Assembly: GCA_029933635.1 (NCBI GenBank)
Contig: JAOZNS010000089.1
Coordinates: 1 to 9,938 of the forward strand
Length of the DNA: 9,938 bases
DNA from: Candidatus Zixiibacteriota bacterium
Lineage (GTDB): Bacteria; Zixibacteria; MSB-5A5; SM1-73
Reading direction: 5' to 3'
The notes under the pieces were generated by a model. That model was not told the DNA's origin. It ran no database searches and saw nothing but the letters and a program-made list of their open reading frames with translations. Below, one piece after another: positions 5,948 to 9,938 of this stretch (position 1 is the stretch's first letter; every line of letters starts with the position of its first letter). A program made the position numbers and the translations under genes.

Positions 5948-8042
5948 GAAGGCTAAGATGCCGAGTCCATACGGTAGGATGGCGCAGAAAACAGAGTGGA
6001 CCGCTACAGCAGTGATGATGCACTGGATGCGGGAAATCATACAAAAAAACAATTTAGACTTAGGTTTTCCAGACGTCGAGACCATAGGAAAAGATAGAAA
6101 GAAGCCGGATCTGGTGATTTATGAGAGCCGTCGAAGCAGAAACGTGCTCTGTGTGATTGAAGCCAAACCTCCCTTTTATGATGTTTTCGATTATAAGGAA
6201 TTGAAAGAGCCGGCCAGAAAGAAAGCAGTAAGACGGAAAGCCAAGTATTTCGCTACCACAAACTTTAGACGCTTAATCTGGTTCAATACTGCAAGAGTGA
6301 ATGCCCAGGAATCTGAAGAAAGACAGATGGTGGACAAATACATCCTTTCCGAACTCGAAGACCTTGATCTAATTGAGGAGACTAGACACAGAGAAAGCAT
6401 AAAAAGGGAATTAGAGAAGTTTCTTCTGAAATTATATGCGGTATACACCGGTAAAGAGCCAGAACCCAAGCAGGCTATAGATGAGCTTCTGGTCTTCAGG
6501 CTTCACGAAAAAATTGAACGTCTTTCCGGCTACTATAGAGGTCTAATCGAGGACCAATGTCATAAAGACAGTAGTTTTCTCAAAAGACTTAAGAGGTGGT
6601 TTAAGGAACAACAATGGAGCTTCGCCTGGCAAATCCATGACTTTGAGAAAGCGGCAAGACAGACAGCCTACCTTCTGATAAATAAAATCCTTTTCTACGA
6701 AGCTCTTCAGTCAAAAAGACCGGATAAACTGGATCCGTTAGAAATTCCTGAAAGCCTCACTAAAGCCTCGCGACTTCAGAAAACGCTTCAAGGATTCTTT
6801 GATGAGGTTTTGGACATAGATTATGAGACTATTTACACTACGGACTTCATCGACACGGTTGCCTTTCCTGATTCCAAAGAGGTGGTGAAGGAGATAAAGG
6901 AACTGGTCGGTATCCTCAAGAAATATGACTTCTCGAAACTGGGTTATGACATTATTGGAAGGATATTCGAAAGGCTCATCCCGGGTGAGGAACGACATAA
7001 TCTGGGGCAATATTTTACCAATCCAGATGTGGTTGATCTTATCTTACGCTTTTGCATCAAGCATGAAAAAGACAAGGTGCTTGACCCAGCTTGCGGTGCC
7101 GGAACATTTTTGGTAAGGGCATATCAACATAAAAAGCTAATGAATCAAAGGCTTTTGCATGAAGATACCCTGGCGACCCTTTGGGGTAATGATATAGCCA
7201 AATTCCCAGCTCATCTCTCAACCATTAACCTTGCCATCAACGACTTGAGCGCCGATAAAAACTATCCCAATATTCTTCAGGAGGATTTCTTTTCTCTGTT
7301 AAGTCAACAAACTGGCTTTGAGCTTCCTAAGAAGTGGAGAATGGTCAGAGCAAAGACCTTGGGTCTGGAGGAACGAGAAGTCGAATACCCCCGTTGGTTC
7401 GATTGTATTGTGGGCAATCCTCCGTATACCAGGCAAGAAGAGATAGGCAAGATCGCTCCTCGTGAATTGGAGTTCAAAAAAGATGTGATCAAAAGCGCTC
7501 TTTTAGACATAAAAGGAAAAAAGATAGCCACAATCTCCAAAAGGGCAGGTATCCATGCTTACTTCTTTGTCCATGGAACTAAGTTTTTGAGAGAAGGTGG
7601 ATATTTCGGCTTCATCGTATCCAACTCCTGGCTGGATGTGGATTATGGTAAAGGTCTACAGGAATTCTTTCTGAAAAATTACAAAATCGTCGCAATAATC
7701 GAGTCGAAGGTGGAACGCTGGTTTGAAGAGGCGGACATCAATACTTGTATCGTCATTCTCCAGAAGTGCAGAGACCAAAAAGAACGGAATGAAAACTTAG
7801 TTCGTTTCGTTTACCTCAAAAAGCCTTTACGTCACTTTATTCCACCAGCCCAAGATATGTGGGAAAAACAGATTGACAGGCTAAACGAAATAGATAAGCT
7901 GATCAAAACCATTCTGGCGCATAATGAATTTTATGAAAATGAGGATTTACGAATCTTTCCCAAAAGCCAAAAGGAGTTGTGGATTGAAGGCACCTCTCCC
8001 CCTGAGTCTCCCTCTCCACAAAATCAGACCTCTCCCCCTTAG
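5922..8042 (+). CDS. Type IIG-like restriction-modification protein, N-terminal part (nuclease + N6-adenine methyltransferase)
   Basis: Predicted to cut DNA and methylate adenine. With ATG 5922 as residue 1, a PD-(D/E)xK nuclease signature is at PD 62-63 and EAK 80-82 (PD, 16 residues, ExK), followed by a long helical connector. The amino-methyltransferase region then shows GQYFTNPDVVDLI from 362 (motif X-like), DPACGAGTFL from 388 (SAM-binding motif I) and NPPY at 499-502 (motif IV catalytic). ATG 5922 is preferred over the longer TTG at 5901; both overlap the RadC-like gene. The last 16 residues (TSPPESPSPQNQTSPP) are encoded by palindromic repeat sequence and end at a TAG inside it. The specificity region expected at the C-terminus lies in the next ORF, in the same frame. 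The gene therefore looks like one long gene, of 1196 codon positions counting the TAG, interrupted after residue 690. Confidence 0.88.
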   Translation: MTKSKIPGKKAKMPSPYGRMAQKTEWTATAVMMHWMREIIQKNNLDLGFPDVETIGKDRKKPDLVIYESRRSRNVLCVIEAKPPFYDVFDYKELKEPARKKAVRRKAKYFATTNFRRLIWFNTARVNAQESEERQMVDKYILSELEDLDLIEETRHRESIKRELEKFLLKLYAVYTGKEPEPKQAIDELLVFRLHEKIERLSGYYRGLIEDQCHKDSSFLKRLKRWFKEQQWSFAWQIHDFEKAARQTAYLLINKILFYEALQSKRPDKLDPLEIPESLTKASRLQKTLQGFFDEVLDIDYETIYTTDFIDTVAFPDSKEVVKEIKELVGILKKYDFSKLGYDIIGRIFERLIPGEERHNLGQYFTNPDVVDLILRFCIKHEKDKVLDPACGAGTFLVRAYQHKKLMNQRLLHEDTLATLWGNDIAKFPAHLSTINLAINDLSADKNYPNILQEDFFSLLSQQTGFELPKKWRMVRAKTLGLEEREVEYPRWFDCIVGNPPYTRQEEIGKIAPRELEFKKDVIKSALLDIKGKKIATISKRAGIHAYFFVHGTKFLREGGYFGFIVSNSWLDVDYGKGLQEFFLKNYKIVAIIESKVERWFEEADINTCIVILQKCRDQKERNENLVRFVYLKKPLRHFIPPAQDMWEKQIDRLNEIDKLIKTILAHNEFYENEDLRIFPKSQKELWIEGTSPPESPSPQNQTSPP

Positions 8043-8128
8043 TCCCCCTCTCCACAAATGTGGAGAGGGGGAAACAAAAAGGGGGAGAGGTTAAAATCTG
8101 AAGAGGGGAAAATAAAAGAGGGAAAGGT
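7992..8128. repeat. Palindromic element, outer copy (2A), interrupted by copy 2B
   Basis: The left half, CCTCTCCCCCTGAG onward (7993-8022), matches the left half of the inner copy (8029-8058) at 28 of 30 positions. Its degenerate right half lies on the far side of the inner copy: AGAGGGG at 8102-8108 pairs with the inner left arm, and AGAGGGAAAGG at 8117-8127 complements the outer left arm CCTCTCCCCCT at 9 of 11 positions. This suggests an older, decayed copy with a younger copy lodged near its centre. All of it is read in frame by the restriction gene, and this copy has GAG at the codon where the inner copy has TAG. Confidence 0.75.
8028..8091. repeat. Palindromic element, inner copy (2B)
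   Basis: The best-preserved copy. Outer arms CCTCTCCCCCTT (8029-8040) and AAGGGGGAGAGG (8079-8090) are perfect 12-base complements. Inner arms CCCCCTCTCCACA (8044-8056) and 8059-8071 are perfect 13-base complements around AA. Unpaired AGT on the left faces AAACAAA on the right. The ends read ACCTC and GAGGT. AAAATC occurs just outside both ends (8020-8025 and 8093-8098), a possible short target duplication, offset by two or three bases. It contains the TAG (8040-8042) that ends the first restriction ORF and the ATG (8058) that opens the second. Confidence 0.93.
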
Positions 8129-9512
8129 TACACCCGGAGGGAGTGAGGTCTACACCGGCTCCAAATGGGGCAAATACCTCCGAGCACCCCAAATTTTCTT
8201 CAAGATTTTGGAAAAAGGAAAAGGCAAATTAGTTCCCCTTAAGGAAATTGCAGAAGTTAGGCGTGGTTTCACCACTGGTGCCAACGAGTTCTTCTATCTG
8301 ACCGAAGAGGAGATAAAGAGAAAAGGAATTGAGAAAGAGTTCTGGATGCATAAGGATGAAGAAGGGAATTGGATTCCCAATTATGTGATCAAAAGTCCTC
8401 GTGAATGCAAATCTATTGTGGTGAAGCCAGAGGATTTAAAATATCGAGTCTTAATGATTCATAAAGACAAGAAAGACTTGAAGGGAACCAAGGTATTGAG
8501 ATACATAAATGAGGGTGAAAGAAAAGGGTTTCATAAGAGACCGACATGCGCAAGTAGGGGTAGATGGTATGATTTGGGAAAACGAAAGCCAGCCCCTATC
8601 AATATTAACTATCTAATAAATGATGTTGCGAGAGCATTTATCGGTGACTATTGGGCAAGCGATGATTTCCAAGAAATACACACCGAGGAGAATATTGCTC
8701 CGTTTCTAAACGGTAGTCTTTTTTGGTTTTTACAAAATCTTGAGGGAAGAACCAGTTTTGGTGGAGGTTTGCTGAAAATACAAACCTATGAATTTCAGAA
8801 CATTTTTGTCTGCCTTGATGTGAAATATGATAGTAAGATAAACAATGCATTTATGCAACTTGTCTCACGACCGGTCGATTCAATCTTTACAGAATTAAGT
8901 GCTTCTACCTCAGAAGAGGTGACTCTTGACAAAATCAAGCCGGACCGCAGAGAGCTGGATAAAATCATAATGGGAGAAATCTTGGGACTTTCAGAGGAAG
9001 AACAGCTTGAGGTTTATCGGGCGGTGGTGGATTTGGTCAAGTCACGGTTAGAGAGGGCTAAAAGTTTAAAGAAAAGAAAGAAAACCAAGGAGGGAGTAGA
9101 CATTGATCTATTAGTAAAGACGGTGAAGGAAAAGATTGGCGAAAACACATTGGGTAAGTTTTACAAAGAGAGGATACTAAGTCGGAAGAACTTAACCAGC
9201 AGAAGGCTGCCGAAAGCAGGGGGTAAAACCAAAATTGAAGCGGGTCTTTTTGGTTGGCGACTATATTCAGGCAGAGCACATATTGACTGTTCCTCTGAAC
9301 TTGAAGCTCGCTATCTTAAAATCTGGGCTGACATCGGACTTGCCAGAGTCAAAATGCCAAAAGACCTGAAGTATCTGAAAAACATTATTTCAAACTTAGA
9401 AAAACTCCACAAAGAAAATAATAAAGTAATTGAATCATATTTAGAGTCAATCATAGATGTTAAGACTCAAGCCAAAATTAGAGACCTGATCTGGCAGGAG
9501 ATAATGGATTGA
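8058..9512 (+). CDS. Type IIG-like restriction-modification protein, C-terminal part (target recognition region)
   Basis: Continues the frame of the preceding methyltransferase ORF, with only the repeat's TAG and five codons between. After about 30 residues encoded by the repeat or low-complexity sequence, conserved-looking protein resumes at about residue 33. TGSKWGKYLRAPQIFFKILEKG is followed by VPLKEIAEVRRGFTTGANEFFYLT, which resembles the region after the catalytic domain in N6-adenine methylases of the Eco57I-like class. The rest (RPTCASRGRWYDLGK, TEENIAPFLNGSLFWFLQN, GGGLLKIQTYE) fits target recognition, and the C-terminal helices end at LIWQEIMD. There is no catalytic motif of its own. 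The only near-start ATG (8058) sits at the centre of a 13-bp hairpin without a Shine-Dalgarno, so independent translation looks poor. Either the stop is read through, or the gene is split and possibly dead, or a weak internal start makes a specificity subunit. Confidence 0.8.
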   Translation: MWRGGNKKGERLKSEEGKIKEGKVTPGGSEVYTGSKWGKYLRAPQIFFKILEKGKGKLVPLKEIAEVRRGFTTGANEFFYLTEEEIKRKGIEKEFWMHKDEEGNWIPNYVIKSPRECKSIVVKPEDLKYRVLMIHKDKKDLKGTKVLRYINEGERKGFHKRPTCASRGRWYDLGKRKPAPININYLINDVARAFIGDYWASDDFQEIHTEENIAPFLNGSLFWFLQNLEGRTSFGGGLLKIQTYEFQNIFVCLDVKYDSKINNAFMQLVSRPVDSIFTELSASTSEEVTLDKIKPDRRELDKIIMGEILGLSEEEQLEVYRAVVDLVKSRLERAKSLKKRKKTKEGVDIDLLVKTVKEKIGENTLGKFYKERILSRKNLTSRRLPKAGGKTKIEAGLFGWRLYSGRAHIDCSSELEARYLKIWADIGLARVKMPKDLKYLKNIISNLEKLHKENNKVIESYLESIIDVKTQAKIRDLIWQEIMD

Positions 9513-9588
9513 CCTCTCCCCCTTAGTCCCCCTCTCCATGAAATGGAGAGGGGGAGACAGGTCACTTGACTCAAATGAGGGGTGAGGT
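9512..9588. repeat. Palindromic element, copy 3 (right arm displaced)
   Basis: The left outer arm CCTCTCCCCCTT (9513-9524) and the AGT spacer are identical to the inner copy at 8028-8091. The inner arms CCCCCTCTCCAT (9528-9539) and 9543-9554 are 12-base complements around GAA. The right end is unusual: about 20 extra bases (GAGACAGGTCAC region) precede GAGGGGTGAGG (9577-9587), which would pair better with the CCTCACCCC form of left arm seen in copy 1. It may be a recombinant or partly rearranged copy. The first base is the last A of the restriction gene's TGA, as in copy 1. Confidence 0.82.
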
Positions 9589-9599
9589 AAAAAAGAGAG

Positions 9600-9938
9600 A
9601 TGAGTTACCCACAGGTTCCCGGCTATATTTTCGAGCTTTGTCGGAAACTTCGGAAGAAGCAAACCGATGCAGAAAAACTTTTATGGAAATGTCTTCGGGG
9701 AAAGCGTCTGAATGGATTAAAGTTCAGGCGACAGCATCCCATTGGCAGATACATAGCCGATTTTTATTGTCCAGAAGCACGTCTGGTCATTGAGTTGAAT
9801 GGGAAAGTTCATCATCTAAAAGATCAAAAGGATTATGATAGGATTCGCCAGGAGATTATCGAGACGCGTGGAATTCGAGTTTTGCGAATCAAAAACGAAG
9901 AAATTGAACAGAACCTAGAACATGTGTTAAGGAGGGTG
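9600..9938 (+). CDS. DUF559 endonuclease-fold protein, truncated by the window end
   Basis: An open frame from ATG 9600 to the last base, 113 codons with no stop. It shows the DUF559 layout: an N-terminal helical LRKKQTDAEKLLWKCLRGKRLNGLKFRRQHPIG, then YIADFYCPEARLVIELNGKVHH, and a C-terminal RGIRVLRIKNEEIEQNLEHVLRRV. DUF559 proteins belong to the Vsr/PD-(D/E)xK nuclease-like fold group and are usually about 110-130 residues, so little is missing. Asp54 of ADFYC and Glu65 of VIELNG stand at the conserved acidic positions; the usual ELDG reads ELNG here, with unknown effect on activity. The cellular role of the family is not established. It follows a palindromic element whose GTGAGG end lies 12 bases before the start; a GAGAG directly abuts the ATG. 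Confidence 0.88.
   Translation, partial: MSYPQVPGYIFELCRKLRKKQTDAEKLLWKCLRGKRLNGLKFRRQHPIGRYIADFYCPEARLVIELNGKVHHLKDQKDYDRIRQEIIETRGIRVLRIKNEEIEQNLEHVLRRV

Noticed and set aside
8040..8042. TAG as a recoded amino acid such as pyrrolysine
   Set aside because: The codon lies in repeat sequence rather than conserved protein, its sister copy has GAG, and no pyrrolysine genes are visible. Plain readthrough remains possible but unproven.
8058..8071. Independent translation start for the recognition-domain ORF at ATG 8058
   Set aside because: The ATG is at the centre of a 13-bp hairpin with pyrimidine-rich sequence upstream and no Shine-Dalgarno. It is kept only as the formal ORF boundary.
5559..9588. 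CRISPR-like array from the repeated C/G-rich blocks
   Set aside because: The copies are kilobases apart or nested, are themselves long palindromes, and have no regular spacers or cas genes.
9566..9793. An ORF from TTG 9566 that shares the start of the DUF559 region and seemed to suggest a frameshifted gene
   Set aside because: The DUF559 protein is fully open in the other frame from ATG 9600 to the window end with all conserved blocks in order, so there is no frameshift.

Overview
The window is bacterial. It carries a bacterial-type glutamyl-tRNA synthetase, a glutaminyl-tRNA synthetase close to the E. coli enzyme, and a UbiB/ABC1-type atypical kinase with a consensus sigma-70-like promoter. 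Base composition is moderate and genes are tightly spaced. I cannot fix the phylum. A free-living, non-model lineage is plausible, but that is inference. No tRNA, rRNA, CRISPR array or transposase gene was recognised.

Left half (1-5558) is ordinary chromosome. The end of a small membrane protein gene overlaps gltX, so the two probably share a transcript. gltX converges on glnS across a 161-base spacer that holds two neighbouring hairpins. glnS and the ubiB-like kinase diverge from a 235-base AT-rich region. On the plus strand this region holds a TTGACT-17-TATACT promoter and a possible ten-codon upstream ORF that ends in an ATGA overlap with the kinase start.

Right half (5559-9938) looks like an accessory, defence-type cassette. 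In order it holds a free-standing RadC N-terminal (UPF0758) domain, a large single-chain nuclease-methyltransferase-specificity protein of type IIG style, and a DUF559-type endonuclease-fold gene that runs off the window. This region is bracketed and interrupted by a family of long palindromic elements with nested arms, which begin ACCTC and end GAGGT or GGT. One copy begins at the last base of the kinase stop codon and another at the last base of the restriction gene stop codon. Two more are nested one inside the other within the restriction gene.

The most notable observation concerns the two restriction-modification ORFs (5922-8042 and 8058-9512). They are in the same reading frame and separated by a single TAG, and that TAG lies inside the nested palindromic insertion. 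The inserted block is a whole number of codons to within measurement, and its outer copy has GAG where the inner copy has TAG. The gene appears to have tolerated an in-frame palindromic insertion and then been cut in two by a second copy. The alternatives are that the amber codon is read through or that the two halves act as separate subunits. The co-occurrence of the palindrome family with a DUF559 nuclease gene is a second point worth checking.
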